A stretch of 33,136 nt of DNA from Syntrophus sp. (in: bacteria) (GTDB taxonomy: Bacteria > Desulfobacterota > Syntrophorhabdia > Syntrophorhabdales > Syntrophorhabdaceae), in contig PNOM01000027.1 of assembly GCA_013824835.1 (NCBI GenBank), forward strand, positions 1 through 33,136, written 5' to 3'. How positions within the stretch are numbered: position 1 is the stretch's first letter; each line of letters opens with the position of its first letter. This document shows, one piece after another, positions 1 through 6,922 of the stretch. The notes beneath the pieces are model-generated. The model was not told the DNA's origin, ran no database searches, and saw only the letters and a program-made list of their open reading frames with translations. Made by a program: the position numbers and the translations under genes.

Positions 1-2
1 TA

Positions 3-449
3 GTAAAGAACATGGACGTTCTGCTACGCACTGGCCTCGTGGAGTCGAGCAACCGACTCGATGAGTACGCAGAAACTATAGATTCACTAAAAATTACTCC
101 TTACGGCTACTATATGATCAACACTATTTGCTACATGTTCAACTACATCGATCTAGTTTGTCTCGATTGTGGCATTCATGAGCAGTCTGTCGCACATTCT
201 TTGGGTCTACTAGCGGACAAAGACATCGATCTATTCTTCAAAGGCAAAAAGCTTGATCGAGTAAAAATACGATTAAGACGTGCGCAAGAGTTTGTGGACT
301 ACATAGTCCGGGAGGAGGAGAAAGAAAGCGATATTTACGGACTCGATGGCACAGAAGCCAAATTTGGCAAAATTTTACAAGAGCGGCTTACCCTTGAAAA
401 GGTGGAGATTCTCCAAAGCGCAGAGAAGAACTATAAAGATGTCCTCTGA
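3..449 (+). CDS. C-terminal part of an unrecognised protein (5' truncated by window edge)
   Basis: The reading frame is open to the left edge, so the ATG at 12 is probably internal and the real gene starts outside the window. The visible 145-odd residues are charged and mostly helical. The stretch around residues 4-40, with a phrase like 'LLRTGLVESSNR' followed by 'ITPYGYYMI', resembles a winged-helix DNA-binding or regulatory domain at the end of a larger protein, but I do not recognise a family. The tail (residues 85-145) is rich in Lys, Arg and Glu and may be a coiled coil. It ends in TGA at 447-449 and is followed by about 200 bases with no convincing gene before the toxin-antitoxin promoter. 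Function unknown. Confidence 0.6.
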   Translation, partial: VKNMDVLLRTGLVESSNRLDEYAETIDSLKITPYGYYMINTICYMFNYIDLVCLDCGIHEQSVAHSLGLLADKDIDLFFKGKKLDRVKIRLRRAQEFVDYIVREEEKESDIYGLDGTEAKFGKILQERLTLEKVEILQSAEKNYKDVL

Positions 450-653
450 GATTTGTGATACGGTGGGAGGAGATACGGTAGGGGCTTTGATTCTCAGCGT
501 GCATAACCATAGATTGGGGACTAAACTGTTACATGGAAAAAGGAAGAAAACCGTCCTTCCGGGCGGTGAGATTGCAGTTCTGTCCTTCACTGGAATTGGA
601 AATCGGTAATCGCGTGAATTAATCACCCCTTATATTGTATATGAGCTAACTCC

Positions 654-690
654 TTGACAAAAGTTAACATACAAGTTAACATTATTAGGT
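654..690 (+). promoter_or_regulatory. Promoter and direct-repeat operator of the higBA-like locus
   Basis: A TTGACA -35 box (654-659) and a TAACAT -10 box (677-682) are 17 bp apart. The 10-mer AAGTTAACAT occurs twice, at 661-670 and 673-682. Each copy contains the palindrome GTTAAC, and the second covers the -10 box. Such repeats over the promoter are typical operators for autoregulation by the antitoxin or the toxin-antitoxin complex. The binding protein is inferred to be the XRE antitoxin encoded at 846. Confidence 0.7.
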
Positions 691-697
691 GAACAGG

Positions 698-849
698 GTG
701 GTTAAATTTTATACGACCGTTAGCGGAAACTGCCCGATAAAAGAGTTTCTTGATTCATTACCAGCAAAGGCTGCACAGAAAGTATCGTGGAGATAGAAAA
801 GGCACAGGCTTACAGGAAAGATTTTTTAAAGAGGAGGATGAAACCATGA
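698..849 (+). pseudogene. higB: HigB/RelE-type toxin gene with internal deletion
   Basis: A GTG start at 698 opens a frame reading VKFYTTVSGNCPIKEFLDSL, a typical N-terminus of the Gp49/HigB-like toxin family (host-inhibition mRNA interferases), but it stops at TAG 794-796 after 32 codons. In another frame, from 790, the sequence reads EIEKAQAYRKDFLKRRMKP and stops at 847-849. This matches the family's usual C-terminal end ('REIERA..YRKDYL'). About 60 codons of the middle, containing the catalytic core, are therefore missing, and the junction near 785-795 also shifts the frame. The toxin stop overlaps the antitoxin start as ATGA, the normal coupled arrangement. The relic should be inactive. 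Family assignment rests on remembered consensus patterns of both ends. Confidence 0.7.
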
Positions 850-1121
850 GTGACCTGAAACAATATGTCGCCCGGAGAAAAAAGCAGGATAAAGAATTCG
901 CCGAAGGCTATGAAGAAGGCTATGAGCAACTCAAAATAGGGGTAATGCTCCGTCAGGCCCGCGAGTCCGCAGGTCTCACGCAGGAGGAACTGGCTCTCAG
1001 ACTCAATACACGGAAAACCGCGATTTCAAGAATCGAAAACCACGCGGAAGATATTAAATTGTCAACCCTGGAACGCGTTGCAGCAGCGCTTGGGAAGCAA
1101 TTGCGTCTACAGATTTCTTAA
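846..1121 (+). CDS. higA: HigA-like XRE-family antitoxin
   Basis: A 91-residue protein starting MSDLKQYVARRKKQDKEF. The N-terminal 35 residues are charged. A Cro/C1-type helix-turn-helix follows (about residues 36-90), with the motif GLTQEELALRLNTRKTAISR and the usual 'IENHAEDIKLSTLERVAAALG' pattern split over the last two helices. The start is set by a GAGGAGG ribosome site at 831-837, 8 bases upstream, and by the ATGA overlap with the toxin stop. The protein should neutralise the partner toxin and repress the promoter at 654-682. Because the toxin is internally deleted, this is an orphan antitoxin that may persist as a regulator or protect against related toxins encoded elsewhere. Confidence 0.85.
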   Translation: MSDLKQYVARRKKQDKEFAEGYEEGYEQLKIGVMLRQARESAGLTQEELALRLNTRKTAISRIENHAEDIKLSTLERVAAALGKQLRLQIS

Positions 1122-1204
1122 TACAACACTTCAACCTACGCCTCATAAAATTGCTTCCTGTTTGCAGTATTTTCCGGCAACCACAGCGTTAAAGATATCT
1201 AATA

Positions 1205-1500
1205 GTGCCGGATGGAGTGGCCCTTGTGCCACCCGTGAACAAGGCTTATCTCATGCAGGCTTATTGGTTCCGCACGGGTACCCGGCTAAATCAGAAAGGG
1301 CTGTGAAGCCTCGTAGGCCGGAGGCCCCTTTTCAACAAGATCAGTTGCTCTGTGGCCGGGTACCCGCGCTATTATGACCAGCCACAACGGATAGGATGAG
1401 AACCGCGGGTGGCAAACGCTGGAGGACCAAGGCAAGCAGAACGATGCAGATCAAGTTTTCGCCCCGTGCCAGGGGTCGTCCAAGAATAGCATCGTTTTTC
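1205..1500 (+). ncRNA. Structured RNA, HEARO / IscB omega-RNA-like, without an adjacent iscB
   Basis: No protein-coding signal is seen over the 400 bases from 1122 to 1520, but structure is strong. An outer stem pairs 1227-1235 with 1406-1414 (TGCCACCCG with CGGGTGGCA). An inner 15-bp stem pairs 1272-1286 with 1355-1369 (14 of 15 pairs). Inside it are hairpins 1308-1312/1321-1325 and CAAC-GTTG (1333-1336/1344-1347). TGTGGC near 1351-1356 can alternatively pair with GCCACA at 1381-1386, a possible pseudoknot. The 3' end is a hairpin followed by T5. Blocks such as ACAAGGCTTAT, GGGCTGTGAAGCCT, CAACAAGATCAGTTG and GCAAGCAGAACGATGC match my memory of HEARO RNAs, now known as the guide RNAs of IscB nucleases. 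In those systems the guide is at the 5' end and iscB follows. Here the minus-strand radical SAM gene follows instead. The 5' boundary is uncertain. Confidence 0.6.
1441..1499 (+). terminator. 3' terminal hairpin with T-run of the structured RNA
   Basis: ACGATGC (1441-1447) pairs with GCATCGT (1489-1495), enclosing a CCCC/GGGG hairpin (1462-1465/1472-1475). A run of five T follows at 1495-1499. The shape fits an intrinsic terminator and defines the 3' end of the RNA described at 1205-1500. Confidence 0.55.
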
Positions 1501-1520
1501 ACCCCAGCATAATAGAGGCA

Positions 1521-2546
1521 TTAAGAACCTTGCATGGGAATCATGGAAAGGGCATCAAAGATAGTTCCTTCCATTGTCTTATTCCCGTGGGTGATAAGAA
1601 AAGAGCCTTCCTCCATCTCCCCTGTTTTCCAAGTGATTGAGATGCCTGTTCCCGCAAAACGTGTAATATTTGACCGTTTATAGCCTATCAGATGGGGCAC
1701 ATCACGGTTATTAAGGGTCACAGAGACAATGCCCTCCTCAATTGATGCATCCCGGATTTGCGCTGATAGGGCAAGGTAAAAGGCCCATGCCTTCACCATA
1801 TACCCGAAGGCGGGATGGTAATGGCCGGCAATCACCCTCTCCTTTATGATCTCGTTCTCTGTAAGACCCATCTTTACCACAGGTATATTGTGCCTGATCG
1901 CACTGAGGTATATGTAAAGAGCCCTTGTGACCGCTTCTTCAAAATCCAAAGGGGTGAATAGACCATCCCTGTACATATCCGCAAGGGGTGTCTCTTTCAG
2001 GACTACAAGGGGGTATATTCTCAGGTAATGAGGGACCAATTGAAGGAGGTTTTGAACGATCTCCTTGATATCCTCCATAGTCTCCCCAGGGAGACCCACC
2101 ATCACCTGGAGGGCAACCTGGAATCCCTCCGACTTGAGCTTGTAAAAGGCCGTCCTCAGGTCCTCTGAGGTGTGGTGCCTGTTGATGAAGTGGAGGATGC
2201 TGTCATTAAAGGAGGGTATCCCGAGTTCAATAATACTGACCACTCTCTCTTTAAGTATTTCTATGATATCCTCTTTTAAGGGGATGGGTTTTGTAGAGAT
2301 CCTGAAGCCGGTAATCTTGTCTTTGTAGGGGTCAAAGAGGGTGAATAACCGGGTCAGGTCGGAAGCATCCAGGCCGAATATGTTCCCCCCGAACAGCCCT
2401 ATTTCTACTTTACCCTGAACAGTGCCAAGGGATGCCTCGATAGCAGCTTTTGTGCTGCTGCTTCTCAGATCCGTTATGGTAATTTGATTGCAATAGATAC
2501 ACCTGTCCCGGCACCCGAGATGGGGTAAAAAAACGGGGACAATCAT
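1521..2546 (-). CDS. Radical SAM protein, Elp3/HemN-like
   Basis: A 341-residue protein starting MIVPVFLPHLGCRDRCIYC. Cys12, Cys16 and Cys19 form the CxxxCxxC motif that binds the [4Fe-4S] cluster reducing S-adenosylmethionine. A glycine-rich strand-loop ('GLFGGNIFGLD', about residues 51-61) and 'VGLPGE' (about 150-155) follow the TIM-barrel layout of this superfamily. The C-terminal 100 residues are less conserved. The substrate is unknown; proteins of this type often sit beside rnc in deltaproteobacteria. Its ATG overlaps the rnc stop as ATGA (2543-2546), so the two are translationally coupled. The usual FGGS in the glycine loop is FGGN here. The family call is firm, the reaction is not known. 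Confidence 0.85.
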   Translation of the reverse strand: MIVPVFLPHLGCRDRCIYCNQITITDLRSSSTKAAIEASLGTVQGKVEIGLFGGNIFGLDASDLTRLFTLFDPYKDKITGFRISTKPIPLKEDIIEILKERVVSIIELGIPSFNDSILHFINRHHTSEDLRTAFYKLKSEGFQVALQVMVGLPGETMEDIKEIVQNLLQLVPHYLRIYPLVVLKETPLADMYRDGLFTPLDFEEAVTRALYIYLSAIRHNIPVVKMGLTENEIIKERVIAGHYHPAFGYMVKAWAFYLALSAQIRDASIEEGIVSVTLNNRDVPHLIGYKRSNITRFAGTGISITWKTGEMEEGSFLITHGNKTMEGTIFDALSMIPMQGS

Positions 2547-3214
2547 GTCTCTTGTCTAAGCTCATTCAGGAGAAGTCTCGCAGCCTGCTGCTCCGCTTCC
2601 TTCTTGCTCTTGCCTATGCCTTTGGCTTTTAAGTCCTTGCCTACATAGACATGGACGGTGAAACCATCTTTTATTTTTCGTGCAAATTTATATTTCGGGA
2701 GCATACCCCATCGCTTCTGGGAGTATTCCTGGAGCATATTTTTCGGATTTTTTTCATTCAATTTCTCTTCATCAAAATATGATGAAAAAAGCATTTTGAT
2801 AATCTTTGTAACCTTCCTCATGCCTCCATCCAGATAGACCGCGCCTATCACCGCCTCAACCATATTGGAGAGGACCTTCGATTCTTCGGGCACATTAGAG
2901 TCGCCGTTGCCATAGGACATATGGACTCCGAGGTTAATGTTCTTTGCAATCTCTGTAAGAGTCTCCTTTTTGACAAGACATGACCTCGCATTGCTCAGGA
3001 ACCCTTCGTGCTTATCCTTATATTTTTTATAGAGGAGTATGCTGATCACGCTGTTTAAAACCGCGTCGCCAAGGTATTCAAGTTTTTCATTTTTTGATTG
3101 CCGTGTGTCTTTTTTCTCATTGAAACAGGACGTGTGGGTGATGGCCTGGTTAAGGAGGTCCCTGTCCTTAAATGTATACTGAATGATTTCTTCCAAGGGC
3201 GTTGGATAGTTCAC
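2543..3214 (-). CDS. rnc: Ribonuclease III
   Basis: A 223-residue double-strand-specific endoribonuclease used in rRNA and mRNA processing. The RNase III domain spans about residues 5-150 with the signature NEKLEYLGDAVL (Glu46 and Asp50) and 'SNMVEAVIGAVYLDGG' (Glu120). A dsRNA-binding domain spans about 155-222, ending in 'KSKKEAEQQAARLLL'. Of the four metal-binding acids of the family, the third (Asp114 of E. coli) is Asn117 here, a substitution I believe also occurs in other bacteria. The start is GTG at 3212-3214 with no clear ribosome site. Only about 27 bases separate it from a terminator upstream, so its promoter is not evident. It is coupled to the downstream radical SAM gene. Confidence 0.95.
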   Translation of the reverse strand: MNYPTPLEEIIQYTFKDRDLLNQAITHTSCFNEKKDTRQSKNEKLEYLGDAVLNSVISILLYKKYKDKHEGFLSNARSCLVKKETLTEIAKNINLGVHMSYGNGDSNVPEESKVLSNMVEAVIGAVYLDGGMRKVTKIIKMLFSSYFDEEKLNEKNPKNMLQEYSQKRWGMLPKYKFARKIKDGFTVHVYVGKDLKAKGIGKSKKEAEQQAARLLLNELRQET

Positions 3215-3237
3215 TATTGTGCTGCCGCTTGATTTAT

Positions 3238-3267
3238 AAAAGGGCAGGATCGATAAAGATCCTGCCC
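3238..3267 (-). terminator. Intrinsic terminator after the minus-strand acyl-CoA synthetase gene
   Basis: A perfect 10-bp stem GGGCAGGATC/GATCCTGCCC (3242-3251 and 3258-3267) with a 6-base loop. Read on the minus strand, it is followed by TTTT (3238-3241) and an A/T-rich stretch. It should end transcription of the acyl-CoA synthetase gene before rnc. Confidence 0.85.
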
Positions 3268-3276
3268 CGGGGTTTG

Positions 3277-4857
3277 CTATATCTTGAATGCTTCCTCCAT
3301 GCCTGAGTATTTCTTTCTCAGTTTTGGTTTCTCAATCTTGCCGGTCGGGTTTCTGGGGACCTCTCCAAAGAAGACTTTTCTCGGCCTCTTATACTTCGGA
3401 AGGGCCTCACAGAACTTCAATACATCTTCCACGGTAAGGGTTTTGCCCGGTATCACTTCGATAATGACTGCCACAATCTCACCAAGACGTTCGTCAGGGA
3501 GCCCTATGGCCGCAGCATCCTTTACATTCGGATTGGTGTGGAAAAAATCTTCAACCTCTACAGGAAAGACGTTTTCGCCGCCTGTAATGATAATATCCTT
3601 TTTGCGGTCAACAAGCCAGATGAAGCCGTCCTCATCCTGGCGGGCCATATCGCCTGTGAAAAGCCACCCGTCTATCAGGGACTTTGCTGTTGCCTCAGGA
3701 TTTTTATAGTACTCCCTCATTACGCCGTTACCCCTGACGCAGAGTTCTCCGGCCCCGCCCTGAGGGATTGTTTTTCCGTTTTCATCGACAATCTTTGTTT
3801 CCCAGTTAAAACCGGGGATGCCAATGGCGCCGATCTTATGTTCGTTGCCCATGCCGAGGTGCACACAGCCGGGGCCTGTGGACTCGCTGAGTCCGAAGTT
3901 GGTGTCGTAATCCATGTTCGGGAAATATGATTTCCAGTGTTTTATGAGCGCAGGCGGAACAGGCTGGGCGCCTATGTGCATCAGTCTCCACTGGCTCAGT
4001 TTGTAATCCGTTTGTTTCAGTGCTCCGCTGTCGAATTTAAGAAGAATATCCTGGGCCCACGGCACCAGCAGCCACACAATGGTTCCCCCTTCCTCGCTCA
4101 CAGCTTCGAGGGTATATTCAGGCGAAACACCCTTCAGAATTACCGATTTCGCTCCCACAACGAAGCTGCCGAACCAGTGCATCTTTGCTCCGGTGTGGTA
4201 AAGGGGTGGTATAAGGATAAAGATATCGTCTTTTGTCTGGCGGTGATGGGCATTCTCGGTTATACAGGCAGATGCCATGTTGCTGTGGGTAAGGAGAATT
4301 GGTTTCGGCTGCCCGGTTGTACCAGAGGTAAAATATAATCCGCAGGGATCTGAAAAGGTAATCTCTGCGTTGATGGGCGATGCGTCTGCATCTGCCATAA
4401 GTGAATAGAATGATTCGGCGAAGGCGGGAACGTTTTTGCCGACGCATATGTAACTCTTGACCGTGGGAAGGGTATCTTTTATCGTTTCAATTCTTCCTGT
4501 AAATTCTTCGTCAAAGACAACAACCATAGGCTCTGCAACGTCAGAACAGTACTTCACGTCCTCTGCGGTAAACCGGAAATTTAAGGGCACTACCCATGCC
4601 CCTGTTCTGATTATGCCGAAGTAGGCTACGAGCCAGTCTATGGAGTTCTGCATGAAGTGAACAACCTTATCACCCTTTTTTACGCCCTTCTTTGCAAGGA
4701 TGTTGGCAAATTTATTAGCCCTGTCGTCAAACTCCTTCCATGTAATCTCCGTTCTCTTTTTTTCTGCAGGTGAACGTTCCACAAGCGCTATGTCTTGTGG
4801 ATACATCCGCGCGTTGCGCGCAAGAATCTCTCCGATATGCACGTGTAAATCTTCCAT
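3277..4857 (-). CDS. AMP-forming acyl-CoA synthetase (ANL superfamily), copy 1
   Basis: A 526-residue adenylate-forming enzyme that would activate a carboxylic acid with ATP and CoA to acyl-CoA, AMP and PPi. The P-loop TSGTTGQPKP lies at about residues 177-186. The hinge region 'LVDRKKDIIITGGENVF' and the C-terminal lysine motif 'RNPTGKIEKPKL' are intact. I start at the ATG at 4855-4857 (MEDLHVHIGE): an AGGGGG ribosome site precedes it, and the open frame further upstream runs into the divergent gene's promoter. The usual PKG of the P-loop is PKP here. The acid substrate cannot be read from the sequence; fatty or aromatic acids are plausible in an anaerobe. It is divergent from a paralogue at 4952. 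Confidence 0.85.
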   Translation of the reverse strand: MEDLHVHIGEILARNARMYPQDIALVERSPAEKKRTEITWKEFDDRANKFANILAKKGVKKGDKVVHFMQNSIDWLVAYFGIIRTGAWVVPLNFRFTAEDVKYCSDVAEPMVVVFDEEFTGRIETIKDTLPTVKSYICVGKNVPAFAESFYSLMADADASPINAEITFSDPCGLYFTSGTTGQPKPILLTHSNMASACITENAHHRQTKDDIFILIPPLYHTGAKMHWFGSFVVGAKSVILKGVSPEYTLEAVSEEGGTIVWLLVPWAQDILLKFDSGALKQTDYKLSQWRLMHIGAQPVPPALIKHWKSYFPNMDYDTNFGLSESTGPGCVHLGMGNEHKIGAIGIPGFNWETKIVDENGKTIPQGGAGELCVRGNGVMREYYKNPEATAKSLIDGWLFTGDMARQDEDGFIWLVDRKKDIIITGGENVFPVEVEDFFHTNPNVKDAAAIGLPDERLGEIVAVIIEVIPGKTLTVEDVLKFCEALPKYKRPRKVFFGEVPRNPTGKIEKPKLRKKYSGMEEAFKI

Positions 4858-4882
4858 GAGACCCCCTAATAACAATATTTTG

Positions 4883-4911
4883 TTGACAAATACTAACGCT
4901 AAATTTATCAT
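4883..4911 (+). promoter_or_regulatory. Sigma-70-type promoter for acyl-CoA synthetase copy 2
   Basis: TTGACA (4883-4888) and TATCAT (4906-4911) are exactly 17 bp apart in the 94-bp gap between the two divergent acyl-CoA synthetase genes. The predicted start is near 4918, about 34 bases before the ATG at 4952. The minus-strand gene must have its own promoter in the same gap, but I cannot identify it clearly. Confidence 0.75.
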
Positions 4912-4951
4912 GCAATATATGTGTGAAGCAACACAAAAAAAGGAGGGTCTT

Positions 4952-6547
4952 ATGAATTTTGGTATGTTTTCAGCGCTTAATGCAAGTAAGTTTCCAAAAC
5001 GGGAGTTCATCATCGAGAGCTACCCGTCCAAGGGTCAGCGGAGGAGCCTGACATGGGCACAGTTTGATGACCAGACCAACAAGTTCGCAAATTATTTGAT
5101 CAAAGATTGTGGCATCAAAAAAGGTGATGTCGTGCTCCACCTCATGATGAACTCCATGGAGTGGTATGCAAGTTATATTGCCATATTAAAGACAGGCGCA
5201 ACGGTGACACCCCTGAACTTCCGTTTCGCGAGCGCAGACATCAAGTATGCAGCGGATGTAACAAAATGCAAGGCATTTCTGTTCGGTGATCAATTTGTCC
5301 CCAGGGTTGAATCTATCATGAAAGAGATGGAATACTGCAAAAAGTTCATCTGCCTCGGTGCAAATGTACCGTCACAGTTCACGTCCTATAATGAAATTGT
5401 GGAAAAAGGCGATTCAACCCCTGTGCTCGTAGAGACAAGCAATGACGACATGGCGGAACTTATGTTTACCTCCGGTACGACAGGAGCGCCAAAGCCTGTG
5501 TCCCATACCCATGAAACACTGTTCTATATAGGCATCGGCAATGCCCTTACCTACAGCGAGGGCTACAGCAGCATCTATCTTGCACCACATCCTTTCTACC
5601 ATAGCGGTACCCTTTTTCTCTCCTTCCCCTGCTATATTGCGGCAGGTAAGATACTTATGCCCATGGAGACACAGCCGGAACTCTACCTGAAGTCAATAGC
5701 GGACGAAAAATGTACCGGCGGCTGGAATACAGTACCCACATGGTCTGATGTAATTAATGCTATTAAGACCGGTCAGGTTGATCTTTCGAAATACGACCTT
5801 TCGGCGCTGCGCCATATCGAGATTGGCGCCCAGCCTGTTCCATACATACTCCTCGAAGATTCGAAGAAGATATTTCCCAAACTTCCCATTGCCAACATAT
5901 ACGGCATCACGGAAGGCGGAGGCGGAGGCCTCATGAACTGCTACGATGAAGATATTATGAATAAGCCCGGCTCAATCGGAAAGGCTACTGCCTTTATGGA
6001 GGCAATGGTTATTGACAGTGACGGGAAGAAACTTCCTGCAAACCAGATTGGCGAGCTGATCATGAAGGGACCCCGTCTCATGAAGGAATATGCCTTTAAT
6101 CCGGAAATGACAGCAAAAACGATAAAAGACGGCTGGCTCTATACAGGGGACCTTGCCTATGAAGACGAGGAAGGTTTTATCTTCTTTGCCGACAGGTCAA
6201 AAGACCTGATCATCAGGGGCGGCGAAAATATATTCCCCGCTGAAATCGAGGATGCACTCAGGAAATTCCCCAAGGTTGCCGACGTGGCAGTCTTCGGATA
6301 TCCGCATCCGAGGCTCGTTGAAATCGTGATGGCCGTTATCCAGCCCAAGGAAGGCGAGACTATTACAGACGAGGAGATTATCGAGTTCTGTAAGGGCAAA
6401 GGACTTGCAAAATATAAATGGCCCGAAAAGATGGTATATGCCGTCATTCCTCGCAACCCGGCCGGAAAGATAGAAAAACCAAAACTGAGAGACATCTATG
6501 TAAAACCGGCGAAAGAGGCAATGGAGAAGGAGTTTAAGAAACAGTAA
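4952..6547 (+). CDS. AMP-forming acyl-CoA synthetase (ANL superfamily), copy 2
   Basis: A 531-residue paralogue of the divergent enzyme at 3277-4857, sharing long blocks such as 'FDDxxNKFAN', 'VVxHxMxNS', 'TPLNFRF' and the end motif 'RNPxGKIEKPKLR'. The ATP-binding loop TSGTTGAPKP is at about residues 173-182, the hinge 'ADRSKDLIIRGGENIFP' at about 411-427, and the catalytic lysine lies in 'AGKIEKPKL'. The start is ATG 4952, with AGGAGG at 4941-4946; the longer open frame upstream crosses the promoter and is not used. As in copy 1, the P-loop has PKP for PKG. The divergent layout suggests joint regulation of acid activation. The substrate is unknown. In syntrophic bacteria AMP-forming ligases can also run in reverse to make ATP, but nothing here shows direction. 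Confidence 0.85.
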   Translation: MNFGMFSALNASKFPKREFIIESYPSKGQRRSLTWAQFDDQTNKFANYLIKDCGIKKGDVVLHLMMNSMEWYASYIAILKTGATVTPLNFRFASADIKYAADVTKCKAFLFGDQFVPRVESIMKEMEYCKKFICLGANVPSQFTSYNEIVEKGDSTPVLVETSNDDMAELMFTSGTTGAPKPVSHTHETLFYIGIGNALTYSEGYSSIYLAPHPFYHSGTLFLSFPCYIAAGKILMPMETQPELYLKSIADEKCTGGWNTVPTWSDVINAIKTGQVDLSKYDLSALRHIEIGAQPVPYILLEDSKKIFPKLPIANIYGITEGGGGGLMNCYDEDIMNKPGSIGKATAFMEAMVIDSDGKKLPANQIGELIMKGPRLMKEYAFNPEMTAKTIKDGWLYTGDLAYEDEEGFIFFADRSKDLIIRGGENIFPAEIEDALRKFPKVADVAVFGYPHPRLVEIVMAVIQPKEGETITDEEIIEFCKGKGLAKYKWPEKMVYAVIPRNPAGKIEKPKLRDIYVKPAKEAMEKEFKKQ

Positions 6548-6572
6548 AAACCTCCTTCATGGAAGCTTTGTA

Positions 6573-6607
6573 GAAATGCCCGCTTTAAAAAGGCGGGCAT
6601 TTCTTTT
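6573..6607 (+). terminator. Intrinsic terminator after acyl-CoA synthetase copy 2
   Basis: GAAATGCCCGC (6573-6583) pairs perfectly with GCGGGCATTTC (6593-6603) around a 9-base loop, followed by TTTT. It lies 26 bases after the stop codon. Confidence 0.9.
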
Positions 6608-6616
6608 GCATCACTG

Positions 6617-6676
6617 CGGGCATATTCCCCGCGGCTTGCCGCGTGCCCGTCATACCGGATCGGGTCCGGTATGACG
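6617..6676. repeat. REP-like palindromic unit (two adjacent hairpins)
   Basis: The first hairpin has CGGGCA (6617-6622) pairing with TGCCCG (6644-6649), enclosing the inner palindrome CGCGGCTTGCCGCG (6630-6643). The second is a perfect 12-bp stem CGTCATACCGGA/TCCGGTATGACG (6648-6659 and 6665-6676) with a 5-base loop. Pairs of GC-rich palindromes between genes are typical of repetitive extragenic elements. Copy number in the genome cannot be judged from one window. Confidence 0.55.
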
Positions 6677-6723
6677 AAGAAGCCTCGCTCCTTGTGGCAG
6701 GATTTTATTCTCAGAAATTTATG

Positions 6724-6893
6724 GTTACCAAAAATTATCCAATTATACTTGTAGTTTTGTAAGGCAACAAAAAAGCACTGTGGTGTGCATATAACAGCGG
6801 CGTTCCCGTACCAGTGAGTGGTACACGGAGCGCTTTTTTTATGCAGTTCAAGACGGAGGCGTCTATGCCCGAAGGCGGGCACAGGACGCCTTT
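6724..6893 (+). promoter_or_regulatory. amt1 leader: candidate ANTAR hairpins, terminator and second hairpin
   Basis: A possible -10 box TATACT is at 6744-6749. Hairpin 1 is GCAC-TGTGGT-GTGC (6775-6788), a six-base loop with G at position 4 but T instead of A at position 1. Hairpin 2 is AAC-AGCGGC-GTT (6793-6804), with loop A1 and G4 but a stem of only 3 bp. Hairpin 2 shares bases 6800-6804 with the 5' arm of a strong terminator (6800-6840), so the two exclude each other, as in ANTAR antitermination. A further nested hairpin follows: AGGCGTC/GACGCCT (6857-6863/6885-6891) around TGCCCG/CGGGCA. The role is inferred from shape and from the related amt2 and glnN leaders. Confidence 0.55.
6800..6840 (+). 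terminator. Leader terminator upstream of amt1
   Basis: The arm 6800-6813 pairs with 6819-6833 (with a small 1x2 internal loop) around the loop GTGAG, and seven T follow directly (6834-6840). It lies 83 bases before the amt1 start codon with no gene before it, so it is an attenuator, not the end of a gene. Confidence 0.8.
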
Positions 6894-6922
6894 GCTGTTT
6901 AATAAAACTAAGGAGGTATTCA

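Noticed and set aside
346..609. 87-codon open frame after the first gene
   Set aside because: It begins inside the preceding gene in another frame, has no ribosome site and no recognisable motif.
1078..1377. 99-codon open frame on the plus strand
   Set aside because: It starts inside the antitoxin gene and runs through the structured RNA; its composition is not protein-like and it has no ribosome site.
1122..1520. Group II intron or IS remnant as explanation of the structured block
   Set aside because: No domain V-like sequence, no reverse transcriptase or transposase remnant, and no element ends were found. The stem pattern and remembered sequence blocks fit HEARO better.
2543..3214. RNase III predicted inactive because Asp114 is replaced by Asn
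   Set aside because: The two key acids (Asp50 and Glu120) and Glu46 are intact, and Asn at this position also occurs, as I recall, in other bacterial RNase III proteins.
4858..5013. N-terminal extension of the minus-strand acyl-CoA synthetase upstream of 4857
   Set aside because: The extension covers the divergent promoter and has no ribosome site; the ATG at 4857 has AGGGGG and aligns with the paralogue's start.
6763..6776. Sigma-54 promoter (GG-N10-GC) before amt1
   Set aside because: The spacing fits, but the -12 element is poor, it would remove hairpin 1 from the transcript, and amt2 and glnN have no matching site.
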